Shown here: positions 27,048 through 39,169 of the stretch, piece after piece | Layout: the number at the start of each line of letters is the position of its first letter | Numbering within the stretch: the stretch's first letter is position 1 | DNA from: Ewingella americana | GTDB lineage: Bacteria; Pseudomonadota; Gammaproteobacteria; Enterobacterales; Enterobacteriaceae | DNA length: 64,000 nucleotides | Reading direction: 5' to 3' | Assembly: GCF_006438725.1 (NCBI RefSeq) | Contig: NZ_RCZD01000011.1 | Coordinates: 62,001-126,000 of the forward strand | Program-made: the position numbers and the translations under genes | The notes under the pieces: generated by a model | Databases searched by the model: none | Seen by the model: only the letters and a program-made list of their open reading frames with translations | What the model was told of the DNA's origin: nothing

Positions 27048-28247
27048 ATGCAACCGACGATCATTAAAAATATCGACTGCCAGATAACCCGTCCCGATCG
27101 CCATAATCTGGTGGTGGTCACCATTGAAACTGACAAAGGCGTTACCGGCTACGGTTGTGCGACGTTCCAGCAACGGCCACTGGCGGTAAAAGTGATGGTG
27201 GATGAGTACCTGAAGCCACTGCTGATCGGCCGCGACGCCAACCATATTGAAGATTTATGGCAGATGATGACGGTCAACGCCTACTGGCGTAACGGACCGG
27301 TGATGAATAACGCGGTGGCCGGCATTGATATGGCGCTGTGGGACATCAAAGGCCAACTGGCGGATATGCCGCTCTACCAGCTGTTTGGCGGGAAATCCAA
27401 AGACGCGATCACTGCCTACAGCCACGCGGCCAGCGACACGCTGGAAGGTTTATATGCCGAGGTAGACACATTGCTGGCGCAGGGTTACCGCCATATCCGC
27501 TGCCAGCTGGGCTTTTACGGCGGCAATGCCGAAGATTTCCACTGCACCCGCTCGCCGACCGAAGGGGCCTATTACGATCAGGATCAGTACATGGACAACA
27601 CGCTGGCGATGTTCAAAGCGCTGCGTGAAAAGTACGGCAACCGTTTCCACATTCTGCACGACGTTCATGAGCGGCTGTTCCCGCAACAGGCGTTGCAGTT
27701 CGCCAAGCAGGTTGAAGTGTACCGGCCCTATTTTATCGAAGATATTCTGCCGCCGCAGCAGAACGAATGGCTGGAGCAGATCCGCAACCAGACCGCCGTA
27801 CCGCTGGCGACCGGTGAGCTATTTAACAATCCGGCCGAGTGGAAGGATCTGATCATCAACCGCCGCATTGATTTCATCCGCTGCCACGTGTCGCAGATTG
27901 GCGGCATTACGCCGGCGCTGAAACTGGGGACTTTCTGTCAGAGTTTTGGTGTGCGTCTGGCCTGGCACTGCCCGCCGGACATGACGCCCATCGGCGCGGC
28001 GGTGAATACGCATCTGAATATTCATCTGCACAATGCGGCTATCCAGGAGTTCGTGGCCTATCCGCAAAACACGCAGCGCGTTTTCCCGGATTCCGTCGCG
28101 CCAGAAGGTGGCTATTTCTATCCGATTGAGAAAGCCGGTATTGGCGTTGGCTTTGATGCCGGGGCGGCAGCAGAGTTTCCGGTGGTCTACCGGCCGCATG
28201 AGTGGACGCAAAGCCGATTGCCGAATGGGGCGATTCATACCCCTTAA
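27048..28247 (+). CDS. Enolase-superfamily sugar-acid dehydratase (RspA/mannonate dehydratase-like)
   Basis: A 399-residue protein with the N-terminal capping domain and C-terminal barrel of the mandelate racemase/enolase superfamily. The order of motifs follows Rsp[12 protein letters not shown]-like start, [25 protein letters not shown] near residue 83, HDVHERL near 206, FIEDILPPQ near 230 and GEFNN-type [10 protein letters not shown] near 257. The metal ligands expected are acidic residues in those segments. The ATG at 27048 has an AAGGA site; an in-frame TTG/ATG upstream at 27015-27024 is less likely. It is divergent from the PTS gene and convergent with a GntR regulator. The substrate cannot be read from the sequence. 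Confidence 0.85.
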   Translation: MQPTIIKNIDCQITRPDRHNLVVVTIETDKGVTGYGCATFQQRPLAVKVMVDEYLKPLLIGRDANHIEDLWQMMTVNAYWRNGPVMNNAVAGIDMALWDIKGQLADMPLYQLFGGKSKDAITAYSHAASDTLEGLYAEVDTLLAQGYRHIRCQLGFYGGNAEDFHCTRSPTEGAYYDQDQYMDNTLAMFKALREKYGNRFHILHDVHERLFPQQALQFAKQVEVYRPYFIEDILPPQQNEWLEQIRNQTAVPLATGELFNNPAEWKDLIINRRIDFIRCHVSQIGGITPALKLGTFCQSFGVRLAWHCPPDMTPIGAAVNTHLNIHLHNAAIQEFVAYPQNTQRVFPDSVAPEGGYFYPIEKAGIGVGFDAGAAAEFPVVYRPHEWTQSRLPNGAIHTP

Positions 28248-28252
28248 CGAAA

Positions 28253-28975
28253 TCAGGTCTGGCGAAAGGCCAGATTGTCCTGATTGAACGGGATGACGTA
28301 GGTGCAGGAGTAGTCGATGTCGATGATATCGCTGAAGGCGTAAACCCGGCCGTCGTGCAACATTCCACGGTTGAGAATGTGCATGGCGGCCACGCCTTTT
28401 TTACAGCCGAGCAGTTCCGCCTGCGCCTTAGTCACATTCACCGCATCATAGTGGGTGAGGGAGTGTGAAATACGGTAGCCCTTGCCGAGCACGTACTGCT
28501 GGATCGAGCTTTCAATCACTTTCTGATTCAGGTCGGTAAAATCGCGAAACGGCATTCTGGCCTGCTCAATTTGCACCAGCCGCTGATTCACCGCCCGCAG
28601 GCGGCAAAACGCCCAGATAAAATCCTCCCCGGTCAGACCGAAGATCTGTTGTTCCTCCTGATCCGGGCGGCGCTTGTGCAGATTCAACATACGAAAACTG
28701 ATCTGCGCGAATTTCTTCTCGGTGATCGAGTTATAGACCAGCGGATTACGGCTGATTCCAGGGTTAATAAAGATCCCCGAACCCTGCACGATGCGCACCG
28801 CGCCGATATCCACCAGCTTCTCCAGCGCCTTGCGCACGGTAAAGCGTGACGCGCCATACTCCAGTGCCAGCTGGCGTTCCGGCGGTAACTTCTGCGGACG
28901 CTGATCTTCGGGCAGGGCGCTGCGCTGATAGATTTTGCTCAGTAAATCCTGGGCAATAAATTCCTTCTTTTTCAT
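28253..28975 (-). CDS. GntR-family regulator, HutC/UTRA type
   Basis: A 240-residue regulator with an N-terminal winged helix (PPERQLALEYGASRFTVRKALEKLVDIGAVRIVQGSGIFI, about residues 30-70) and a C-terminal UTRA ligand domain. An AAGGAG ribosome site lies nine bases before the ATG. It is convergent with the dehydratase gene, with five bases between stop codons. It probably senses a phosphorylated sugar or sugar acid and controls the PTS/dehydratase pair; this is inferred from position. Confidence 0.88.
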   Translation of the reverse strand: MKKKEFIAQDLLSKIYQRSALPEDQRPQKLPPERQLALEYGASRFTVRKALEKLVDIGAVRIVQGSGIFINPGISRNPLVYNSITEKKFAQISFRMLNLHKRRPDQEEQQIFGLTGEDFIWAFCRLRAVNQRLVQIEQARMPFRDFTDLNQKVIESSIQQYVLGKGYRISHSLTHYDAVNVTKAQAELLGCKKGVAAMHILNRGMLHDGRVYAFSDIIDIDYSCTYVIPFNQDNLAFRQT

Positions 28976-29136
28976 AGCATCAACTCCTTACAGATAGCCA
29001 TTGATCAGCGCTTTCGTGGCGACTGTGATCTCTACATCAAAAACAGTGAGATATCGGAAATTCATTCGATCAGCGGCGGCAGAATATGTGCGACGTATAA
29101 AAAAGTCCAGTGAACGCGCTCACGGCACTGGCCAAT

Positions 29137-29166
29137 GAAAAAAGGCGCACCCTGAGGATGCGCCTT
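29137..29166 (-). terminator. Terminator of the autotransporter remnant
   Basis: Read on the minus strand: an 8-bp stem AAGGCGCA/TGCGCCTT with a nine-base loop, followed by a T-run. It lies 36 bases past the stop of the truncated outer-membrane gene. Confidence 0.8.
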
Positions 29167-29201
29167 GTTGTTTCTAAACCGATGTCACAATGGGTTCTCT
29201 T

Positions 29202-29423
29202 TCACCAGGTGTAAGTGACCCCGGTGCTCACGCTCCACGGGCTGTCGGTGCCTGTGTCGCTGCTTTTACTGGTGTTGCTTCCCGCCACGTAGGCACCGAA
29301 GTTCTTGCGCAGTTTGTATTCCATGCCCGCGCTGACTTTGATGCCATCGCCTTCAACATTGTTGTCAAAAGAGACGTCGTTGATATTGATGCTGTTGTTG
29401 TCCGCAAACTCTTCCGAATTTAA
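29202..29423 (-). pseudogene. C-terminal remnant of an autotransporter beta-barrel
   Basis: An open frame of about 73 codons with no start, bounded upstream by a stop at 29424-29426. The translation ends ...SVSTGVTYTW, with alternating residues and a terminal Trp typical of the last strands of outer-membrane barrels. Segments GDGIKVSAGMEYKLRKNFGAYVAG match the last part of autotransporter (AIDA/pertactin-like) barrels. The passenger and most of the barrel are missing, so the gene was cut by a deletion or rearrangement. A terminator still follows, and a lone plasmid iteron lies 49 bases beyond the break. Confidence 0.72.
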
Positions 29424-29471
29424 TTAAATTATTTACCGTCCATTATTGTTTTTTAGTTACAACATACTTAT

Positions 29472-29490
29472 ACGTGGAATGATTTCCTGT
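29472..29490 (+). repeat. Solitary iteron copy
   Basis: ACGTGGAATGATTTCCTGT, two differences from the best origin iteron ATGTGGAAAGATTTCCTGT, about 11.4 kb from the iteron field and in the same orientation. It lies between the autotransporter remnant and an MFS gene. Confidence 0.75.
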
Positions 29491-29717
29491 TCGTGCATCT
29501 TGCCAGTATTGGCATTTTGTCTTAGCCGCAAATGCTCTCTGTACCTGCCTGACAGGCAAAAACAGTCGCAGGTCAGGCTACTTCTGGTTTAGCTAAAATG
29601 CGTCTAAATAATATCGTAACGATCACTACGAAATTGGTTGACGGCGTGAGCGCAATCACGTTTTATAGCCACATTACACCTGCTCCATTCACTTATAAAA
29701 ATATCAGGACAACCATC

Positions 29718-30929
29718 ATGACTGAGTGCCCATCGCTTGACGCCCAGCCGCACACTTCCTCTTTCCAGCGCTGGCTGGGAGTGTTTTCATTGGCCTGCGG
29801 CACCTTTGTGCTGATCAATACCGAATTCCTGCCCATCGGTTTGCTGACGCCCATCGCCCGTTCGTTAAATGTCACCGAAGGGCAGGCTGGTCTGGCCGTT
29901 ATGCTGCCCGGTGTGGTGGCCGCTCTCTCGGCCATCCTGCTTATCCTGTTTTCCCGCCAACTGAACCGCCGTACGTTGCTGCTGACGCTCTCGGGGCTGC
30001 TGATTTTCTCCAATGCGGCCGCCATGCTGGCACCTTCGTTCAGTGTTTTGCTGATCGGACGCATTATTCTCGGCGTGGCAGTGGGTGGGTTTTGGTCGTT
30101 TGCCATTCCGGCCGGGCGACGCCTGGTCTCCGATGCGCAGGGCGCACGGGCTATCTCGCTTATCAGCGCCGGTGTGGCGATTGGTACCGTGGCCGGGGTG
30201 CCCGCTGGCGCCTTTATTGGTGAGCTCTATGGCTGGCGGATGGCTTTCACCCTCAATACCGGACTGGCGGTGGCCGTATTTGTGCTGCAATGGGCGACGT
30301 TACCTTCGTTGCCAGCCAACCAGTCTATGAACGCACGGACTCTGTTCAGCGTGGCGAAAATCCCCGGAGTACGTTATGGCTTAATCATTGCGCTGTTTAT
30401 GGCTTCGGCTCACTTCTCGGCTTATACCTACCTTGAGCCATGGTTACGTTTTCAGGTGCGCCTTGCCCCTTCTGACTTATCATTATTGCTGATGGCCTAT
30501 GGCGCTGCCGGGCTGATTGGTACGTTCCTTACCGAAGTTACTGTGCGTGAGTTTGGCGTGAAACGAACGTTTTTAGTCAATATGTTATTACTCGGCGTGG
30601 CGGTGTTTGCGGCATCACAACTCAGCGCCAGTACGGTTACGGCATCGTCGCTGGTGGTTCTGTGGGGGCTGGCCTTCGGTGCACTGCCGGTCTGTCTGAA
30701 TATCTGGTTATATCAGGCGGCCCCGTCTATGTTTGAAGCGGCTTCTGCGCTGACGGTCTTTATTTTCCAGATTGCCCTGGCCAGCGGCGCTTTCTTCGGC
30801 GGCATCCTGGCAGATACTCAGGGCACCAGCAGTTCCTTCGTGCTTGGCGGAAGTCTGGCATTGCTGGCGGTGGTGACGATTTTCCTCACCCGCCCGCAGT
30901 CCGTCACGCGGGTTGTTCCGCTGGAGTAA
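29718..30929 (+). CDS. MFS exporter, DHA1 family (NepI/AraJ-like)
   Basis: A 403-residue transporter with twelve expected membrane segments. The start at 29718 has an AGGA site and directly precedes a soluble N-terminus; an upstream in-frame start at 29598 lacks support. The motif FLPIGLLTPIARSLNVTEGQAGLAVMLPGVVAAL near residue 40 is characteristic of the NepI/AraJ/purine-efflux branch of proton antiporters. It is followed 48 bases later by a TetR-family gene on the same strand, probably its regulator. Confidence 0.88.
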   Translation: MTECPSLDAQPHTSSFQRWLGVFSLACGTFVLINTEFLPIGLLTPIARSLNVTEGQAGLAVMLPGVVAALSAILLILFSRQLNRRTLLLTLSGLLIFSNAAAMLAPSFSVLLIGRIILGVAVGGFWSFAIPAGRRLVSDAQGARAISLISAGVAIGTVAGVPAGAFIGELYGWRMAFTLNTGLAVAVFVLQWATLPSLPANQSMNARTLFSVAKIPGVRYGLIIALFMASAHFSAYTYLEPWLRFQVRLAPSDLSLLLMAYGAAGLIGTFLTEVTVREFGVKRTFLVNMLLLGVAVFAASQLSASTVTASSLVVLWGLAFGALPVCLNIWLYQAAPSMFEAASALTVFIFQIALASGAFFGGILADTQGTSSSFVLGGSLALLAVVTIFLTRPQSVTRVVPLE

Positions 30930-30977
30930 CAGTGAGCGGCTTGCTGCAATAAGCCGCATCTCTTAGAATCGGTTGTC

Positions 30978-31598
30978 ATGAAAACAGATAAACCTTCCAC
31001 CTCCAAAGCGCGCGGCCGGCCGCGCTCTTTTGACCGCGATACTGTACTGGAACGGGCCATGCGCCTGTTCTGGTCGCAGGGCTATGAAACCACCTCCATG
31101 GCCGAGCTGCTGGCCGAGATGCAGGTCACGCCGCCCAGTATTTACAGCGCATTTGGTGATAAAGAGGGACTGTTTTTACAGGCGATTGAGCGCTATAACC
31201 ACGGCCCCGGCAGTTATCAGCAAGCAGCCTGCAAAGAAGAGACCGCCAAAGCCGCTGTCAGTCGCATTCTGCATGAAGCGGCCCGCTCGTTTGTCGATCC
31301 GCAAACCCCTCTGGGTTGTATGCTGGTGGTTTCGACGGTGAATTCATGCCCGGTCTCTTCGCCGGTGCAAAAGGCGGTGAATGCGGCGCGTCATCAGTCT
31401 GAATGTGTGCTGAAAGCACGTATTGAGCAGGGGATAAAAGACGGTGATGTCCCCGCCACGGCTGATGCCTCGGGTCTCGCCAGCTTTTTCGGCACGCTAT
31501 TAAACGGCATGTCGATCAAAGCCAAAGAGGGGGCGACGGAGCAGGAGATGCTGGCGATTGTCGAAAACGGCCTGCGGGTATGGCCTGACGGCAAGTAG
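30978..31598 (+). CDS. TetR/AcrR-family transcriptional regulator
   Basis: A 206-residue regulator. The helix-turn-helix (TTSMAELLAEMQVTPPSIYSAFGDKEGLF) is at about residues 38-66, after a basic GRPRSFD lead. The C-terminal domain contains a Cys pair region (LGCMLVVSTVNSCPVSS) seen in one branch of TetR regulators of redox or electrophile response, but sensing is not established. It is downstream of the MFS exporter and ends before a bidirectional terminator. Confidence 0.9.
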   Translation: MKTDKPSTSKARGRPRSFDRDTVLERAMRLFWSQGYETTSMAELLAEMQVTPPSIYSAFGDKEGLFLQAIERYNHGPGSYQQAACKEETAKAAVSRILHEAARSFVDPQTPLGCMLVVSTVNSCPVSSPVQKAVNAARHQSECVLKARIEQGIKDGDVPATADASGLASFFGTLLNGMSIKAKEGATEQEMLAIVENGLRVWPDGK

Positions 31599-31610
31599 CA
31601 AAATGAATTA

Positions 31611-31647
31611 AAAAAAACGGCGCACTTTTTAAGGTGCGCCGTTTTTT
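31611..31647. terminator. Bidirectional terminator between tetR and aglB
   Basis: Stem ACGGCGCAC/GTGCGCCGT flanked by an A7 run before and T6 after, so it serves both convergent genes. Confidence 0.92.
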
Positions 31648-31654
31648 GTGGGCG

Positions 31655-34611
<2,957 letters not shown>

Positions 34612-34921
34612 AAATTATCCTCATATTACTTCCGGGTCAGAGTTCTTTTAATGGTCTATTTGTTGGCATCTGTTGTTTTATTTCTGATCAGAGAGTAGGA
34701 ACAATAGAAAATAAGTTCGCAGAGGGATTTATCAATTCGTGATCGCATTCATGCTTTTTATGCAGGGCAAGTGATCTACATTTGGCGTGATTTGTATACA
34801 CTGAAAGAAGTCAGAGCATTTTGGCCGTAAAAATTCAGCATAAAACTGAAGTTTTTCAGCCCCCTGATTACGTTCAAACGGGTTGTCCCGGTACTTTCTC
34901 CCCCTAAAAAGAGGTCTGCCA
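34612..34921. promoter_or_regulatory. Divergent control region aglA / GntR gene
   Basis: A 310-base AT-rich region without a gene. It holds TGTATACA at 34793-34800, a palindrome of the type bound by HutC-type GntR repressors, and a possible catabolite-activator half-good site CGTGA-N6-TCATG at 34738-34753. Both assignments rest on pattern alone. Confidence 0.4.
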
Positions 34922-35626
34922 GTGATCTACAAAATCCTTGCCGAACGCTTACGAATTCGCATTAATTCTGCCGATTACGGCGTGGGAGACGCATTGCCAA
35001 GTGAGAAAACACTGGCCGCGGAATTTGGCGTATCGCGTATGACCCTGCGCAAGGCGGTGGATCTGCTGGTGGAATGGGGGCTGGTGCGCCGCCGTCACGG
35101 CAGCGGAACCTATGTGGCTCAAAAAGATGTACAGCATGAAACACGCGGGCTGATGGGGTTTTCTGAATTAATGAAACAGCTGGGGCGGCCGACGGTCAGT
35201 GAAGTACTGGAGTTCCAGCTGATGGGCGCACCCCCGGCGATTGCCAGCCAGCTGCGTATCAAGACCGACGAACGTATCTACTACTCCCGCCGGGTGCGCT
35301 CAGTGGAAGGAAAACCGCTGGTGCTGGAGGACAGCTATATGCCTTGCCGGTTGTTTGGCAACCTGTCGGTGGCCCATCTTGAAGGCTCTAAATTCACGTA
35401 TATAGAAGATGAGTGCCATATTTGCATTGCCGGGAATTACGAAAGTTTCAGTCCGATCCTGGCCGACAGCACGGTGGCCGCCTTGCTGCATGTGCCGGAA
35501 GGCACGCCGCTGCTGCGCCTCACTTCACTTTCTTACAGTGATACCGGTGATTACCTGAATTACTCGGTGATGATCCGCAACGCCAACGAGTACCACGTGG
35601 ACTACCATTTGCAGCGCGCCAAATAA
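34922..35626 (+). CDS. GntR-family regulator, HutC/UTRA type, of the alpha-glucoside operon
   Basis: A 234-residue regulator. The GTG at 34922 is chosen because an AAAGAGG site lies seven bases upstream and the helix-turn-helix then begins at the normal position (IYKILAERLRIRINSADYGVGDALPSEKTLAAEFGVSRMTLRKAVDLL, residues 2-49). A TTG at 34883 would add 13 residues without a ribosome site. The UTRA effector domain follows. It is divergent from aglA and is probably its repressor, lifted by a phosphorylated sugar. This is inferred from context. Confidence 0.87.
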   Translation: MIYKILAERLRIRINSADYGVGDALPSEKTLAAEFGVSRMTLRKAVDLLVEWGLVRRRHGSGTYVAQKDVQHETRGLMGFSELMKQLGRPTVSEVLEFQLMGAPPAIASQLRIKTDERIYYSRRVRSVEGKPLVLEDSYMPCRLFGNLSVAHLEGSKFTYIEDECHICIAGNYESFSPILADSTVAALLHVPEGTPLLRLTSLSYSDTGDYLNYSVMIRNANEYHVDYHLQRAK

Positions 35627-35718
35627 TTCCTCCCGCCGCGCAATTTTTTACAATCCAGCCCCCGGCGGACATGCGCATACTTGCCCATCATCATGACAAA
35701 ACACCTGAGGAATATCGC

Positions 35719-36435
35719 ATGACGTTGTTATTAAGCCGCAGCCAGCCTGAGCTGACGACCTGTACCGCCACGATTTTGCATACTGGCACCGATGAGAAAG
35801 GGCACTATTTTGTCACCGGAGAAACGGTGTTTTATCCGCAGGGCGGCGGGCAGATGTCGGATGTGGGCAGCGTGACATACAACGACCAGCCGTTTGCCAT
35901 TAAACAGGTATTGATGAATGCGGGTGAGGCTCGACATTATCTGGCGGATGCCCTGATCGCGCTGGAAGAGGGTGCAGAAGTACAACTGGACATTGACGCG
36001 GCATTTCGCCAGCGGGCGTCCATCGCCCATACGGCAGGCCACCTGATCTCGCACGTGGTTGAAACCCTGATGCCTTCACTGATACCCGCCAAAGGTCACC
36101 ATTTTCTGCCGGGCTCGTATGTGGAATTCAGCGGTAACAGCACGTTATCCGCCGAACAGTTGCTGGAGCAGGTGAAGGAAAAAGTGCAGCAGGCCATCGA
36201 TGCCGATTTACCGGTCACGACCGGCACTCTCAGTTTTGACGAGATTGCCGGTCTGCGCCCTGAGCTGGCCGGGGCTATTCCGCAAAATGAGGCGATCCGC
36301 ACGGTGACGATTGGCGGTTATCTGCCCTTCGCCTGCGGTGGCACCCATGCGGGTAGCACAGGTGCACTGCAGGGCCTGGAACTACGCAAAATCAAAGTCA
36401 AAGATCGGGTGAAAATCAGTTATGAAATCGCGTAA
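35719..36435 (+). CDS. Alanyl-tRNA editing protein, AlaX type
   Basis: A free-standing 238-residue trans-editing hydrolase related to the editing and C-Ala-side domains of alanyl-tRNA synthetase; it removes Ser or Gly wrongly loaded on tRNA-Ala. The zinc-ligand set is visible: HTAGH near residues 104-108 and CGGTH near 205-209, preceded by the FYPQGGGQMSDVGSV motif of the family. A GAGGA site precedes the ATG at 35719. It is a lone gene between the alpha-glucoside regulator and a convergent MFS gene. Confidence 0.9.
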   Translation: MTLLLSRSQPELTTCTATILHTGTDEKGHYFVTGETVFYPQGGGQMSDVGSVTYNDQPFAIKQVLMNAGEARHYLADALIALEEGAEVQLDIDAAFRQRASIAHTAGHLISHVVETLMPSLIPAKGHHFLPGSYVEFSGNSTLSAEQLLEQVKEKVQQAIDADLPVTTGTLSFDEIAGLRPELAGAIPQNEAIRTVTIGGYLPFACGGTHAGSTGALQGLELRKIKVKDRVKISYEIA

Positions 36436-36446
36436 TGTGCACTGAT

Positions 36447-37886
36447 TTATAGCGCTTTTTGTTCCTGGCTGCCCGCCTTGCGCAGGCGGCTAACGCTGAT
36501 GACGACAGCCAGCAGCGTGGCGGCGACGGCGACCCACAAACTCAACTGAACCGCCTGTGCTTCCTGTAGTGCATTTTTCAGGGGATCGCTGGCGGGCTGT
36601 ACATACATCGACAGAATAACCCCGACAAAGGCCGCGCCCAGACACTGGCCGAAAGTGCGCATTATCGCCAGAACACCTGATGCATAACCGCTGTTCTCAC
36701 GGGAGGCATTCGACAGCATTTCGCGGTTGTTAGGGCTTTGAAAACAACCAAACCCGATACCGCATACCCAACTTCTGAGGCCGATGTCCCATGCCTGTGC
36801 GTGATCGGGAAGTTGCGCCAGCAGCACTAATCCAATCGCAAACAGACAGAGTCCTGCAGTAGAAATAATGGCTGCAGGATAGCGGTCGGCGAGCCGTCCG
36901 GCATAAGGTGCCGCCAGCATAATGCCTATTGGCCAGGGGGTAAAAAGCAGCGCCGACACAAATGCGCTGTAACCATAAACACTCTGGAACAGAAACGGTA
37001 ATGCAATGAAGGTCATGCCCTGACTGACAAAAGAGGCCAGTGAGGTGAGCGCCGCCAGCGAAAACCGCGAGGAAGCAAACATGCTCAGTGGCAGAAGTGG
37101 CTTTGGTGCGCGTCGCTGACGCCAGACAAACGCTGCGCCAGCAAGGATCGCGGTTAACCCGTAAGCTATTGCGGCCGTGAGATCGCCATTACCCGGATGT
37201 GAAAAGGTGTCCGCCGCCATGACCAGCGACCCTAGCGCCCCTGCTGACAAGATAGCTCCCGCGAAATCAAAAGATTCACGCGTTGAGGCCGGTTTACCGG
37301 GAATCACCCGCAGGGTGAGGATCACCGCAACAATGCCGAGCGGGATATTGATGGCGAACAACCACTGCCAGCTCATGGCCGACAATATAGTGCCGCCAAG
37401 TACGGGCGCGATGGCCGTGCTGATGGCAATCATTAAGGCATTCAGACCGAGTATTCGCCCCAGCAAACGGTTGGGAAAAATCGATCTCAGGATCGCCGGC
37501 CCAATACTCAGCGTGGCCGCACCGCCAATACCCTGTAGTACCCGCATGACAATCAACATATCCAGCGTCGATGCTAACGCGCACCCCACTGATGCCAGCG
37601 TGAACACGCTAAGACCGAGGGTAAACAGCGCCCGAAAGCCGATGCGGTTGGCCAGCGCGGCAAAGATCGCCAGCGTCATGGCGGCAGACAACAAATAGCC
37701 GTTCGATACCCAGACGGCCGATCCTGCGGAGACGTCCAGTGCATGCGCTATTTGCGGCAATGCGATGTTGACCATTGAACCGTCAAAGACCGCCATGGTG
37801 GTCATCGTCATGACGGCTGCCATGGCGAAACCACGTTCGCGGCCTGGCAGGCCTTCGTCGCCAGGTTTGTTAGAGAATAATTCCAT
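36447..37886 (-). CDS. MFS drug exporter, DHA2 (14-helix) family
   Basis: A 479-residue proton antiporter with about fourteen membrane segments. It contains motif C-like GPAILRSIFPNRLLGRILGLN and the motif MVNIALPQIAHALDVSAGSAVWVSNGYLL of the EmrB/QacA/SmvA group. SmvA-like exporters expel methyl viologen and quaternary amines; the exact substrate here is unknown. The ATG at 37886 is taken because the longer frame (37967) adds a run without family likeness. It is divergent from a LysR gene, its likely regulator. Confidence 0.88.
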   Translation of the reverse strand: MELFSNKPGDEGLPGRERGFAMAAVMTMTTMAVFDGSMVNIALPQIAHALDVSAGSAVWVSNGYLLSAAMTLAIFAALANRIGFRALFTLGLSVFTLASVGCALASTLDMLIVMRVLQGIGGAATLSIGPAILRSIFPNRLLGRILGLNALMIAISTAIAPVLGGTILSAMSWQWLFAINIPLGIVAVILTLRVIPGKPASTRESFDFAGAILSAGALGSLVMAADTFSHPGNGDLTAAIAYGLTAILAGAAFVWRQRRAPKPLLPLSMFASSRFSLAALTSLASFVSQGMTFIALPFLFQSVYGYSAFVSALLFTPWPIGIMLAAPYAGRLADRYPAAIISTAGLCLFAIGLVLLAQLPDHAQAWDIGLRSWVCGIGFGCFQSPNNREMLSNASRENSGYASGVLAIMRTFGQCLGAAFVGVILSMYVQPASDPLKNALQEAQAVQLSLWVAVAATLLAVVISVSRLRKAGSQEQKAL

Positions 37887-38009
37887 ATACCGATAATCCC
37901 TTTTGGGTTGGTGAGTGCAGGAACTATATCCACGCGTGACATAAGGCGGAAGGCGCAGCCTTTGCACTTATAACCTGCATGAAACGCCTTATCTGAGTTA
38001 CTATGCGCT

Positions 38010-38945
38010 ATGAATGAACCTGACTTGAACTTACTCATCGCGCTCGATGTACTTCTTGCTGAAGGAAGTGTAGCGGGTGCTGCGCGTCGTTTGGGATTAA
38101 GTGCATCGGCAATGAGCCGCACACTTAGCCGCCTTCGTGCCACCACCGGCGACCCATTGCTGGTGCGGGCGGGACGACACATGGTGTTGACGCCACATGC
38201 TGAGGACATTCGTACACGTACGCAAAGTGCGGCCTTTGAGGCGCGAGCTGTGCTGAGTCCCTCGGCGTCAGTGCTTAATCTCTCCACGCTAGAACGCACC
38301 TTTACCCTTCGATCCAATGATGGTTTTGTGGTGGCTTTTGGTGCTTCGCTGATTGCGGCGGCGGCGGCCGTAGCACCTTTGGTATGCTTACGTTTTGCGC
38401 CTAAGCCAGAAAAAAGTGCCAGACAATTACGCGAAGGCCAGGTGGATCTCGAGATTGGTGTGCTGGGGGAGAACGCCATGGGGCCGGAAATACGTCTGCA
38501 GGCGCTGTTCCGGGACCGCTTCGTTGCGGTGGTCAGAAAGGGTCATCCGCTTGAGCAGGTTACGATGATGACCGCCGCTCAGTATGCCTCTTTCGGGCAT
38601 GTGGTTGTTTCACGCCGTGAACGTTTCAGCGGGCCGGTAGATCAGGCGCTGGCTGAATTGGGTCTGGAACGCAACATTGCAGCCGTTGTGCCGGGCTTTT
38701 CGGCTGCGCTGGCGGTGGCTCAGGCCTCTGATCTGGTTGCCCTGGTTCCCGCTTCTTTCCTTATTTTTCAGTCGGTGACTTACGATAAACAGGCCATGGC
38801 GGCGCTCTATGCTTTTGAACTTCCTGTCAAAACCCGCGAAATCACGATATCGCAGATGTGGCACCCACGTTCCGAGGCAGACCCTGCTCATCGCTGGCTC
38901 CGACAATTGCTGTTGAGCGTCTGCCGCCAACGGTTGCCCGAGTAA
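38010..38945 (+). CDS. LysR-family transcriptional regulator
   Basis: A 311-residue regulator with an N-terminal winged helix (LNLLIALDVLLAEGSVAGAARRLGLSASAMSRTLSRLR, about residues 6-43) and a C-terminal periplasmic-binding-type effector domain. It is divergent from the MFS exporter with 123 bases between starts, the classic layout for LysR control of a drug exporter. Confidence 0.9.
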   Translation: MNEPDLNLLIALDVLLAEGSVAGAARRLGLSASAMSRTLSRLRATTGDPLLVRAGRHMVLTPHAEDIRTRTQSAAFEARAVLSPSASVLNLSTLERTFTLRSNDGFVVAFGASLIAAAAAVAPLVCLRFAPKPEKSARQLREGQVDLEIGVLGENAMGPEIRLQALFRDRFVAVVRKGHPLEQVTMMTAAQYASFGHVVVSRRERFSGPVDQALAELGLERNIAAVVPGFSAALAVAQASDLVALVPASFLIFQSVTYDKQAMAALYAFELPVKTREITISQMWHPRSEADPAHRWLRQLLLSVCRQRLPE

Positions 38946-39169
38946 AACCCCCCTTATTGAAATAACGTATCCGCAGCCCTGACAGTGCACGCTGATATCG
39001 CGGCAAAAGTCCCGCACTTTTAATGCATAGGTTATGTCATTTTCTTATTTGCCAGCGGGGGTGCTGTTTGAAAAACTCACGTCATAGGCTTACGACACCA
39101 ATAAGCTCCGTGTTTGGGGCAGGCTTCATTTTTGATTCATTTCATACAGCTAAAGGAAAGACATTCTCA

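Noticed and set aside
29190-29423. 77-codon plus-strand frame as a gene
   Set aside because: The opposite strand encodes the recognisable autotransporter barrel end.
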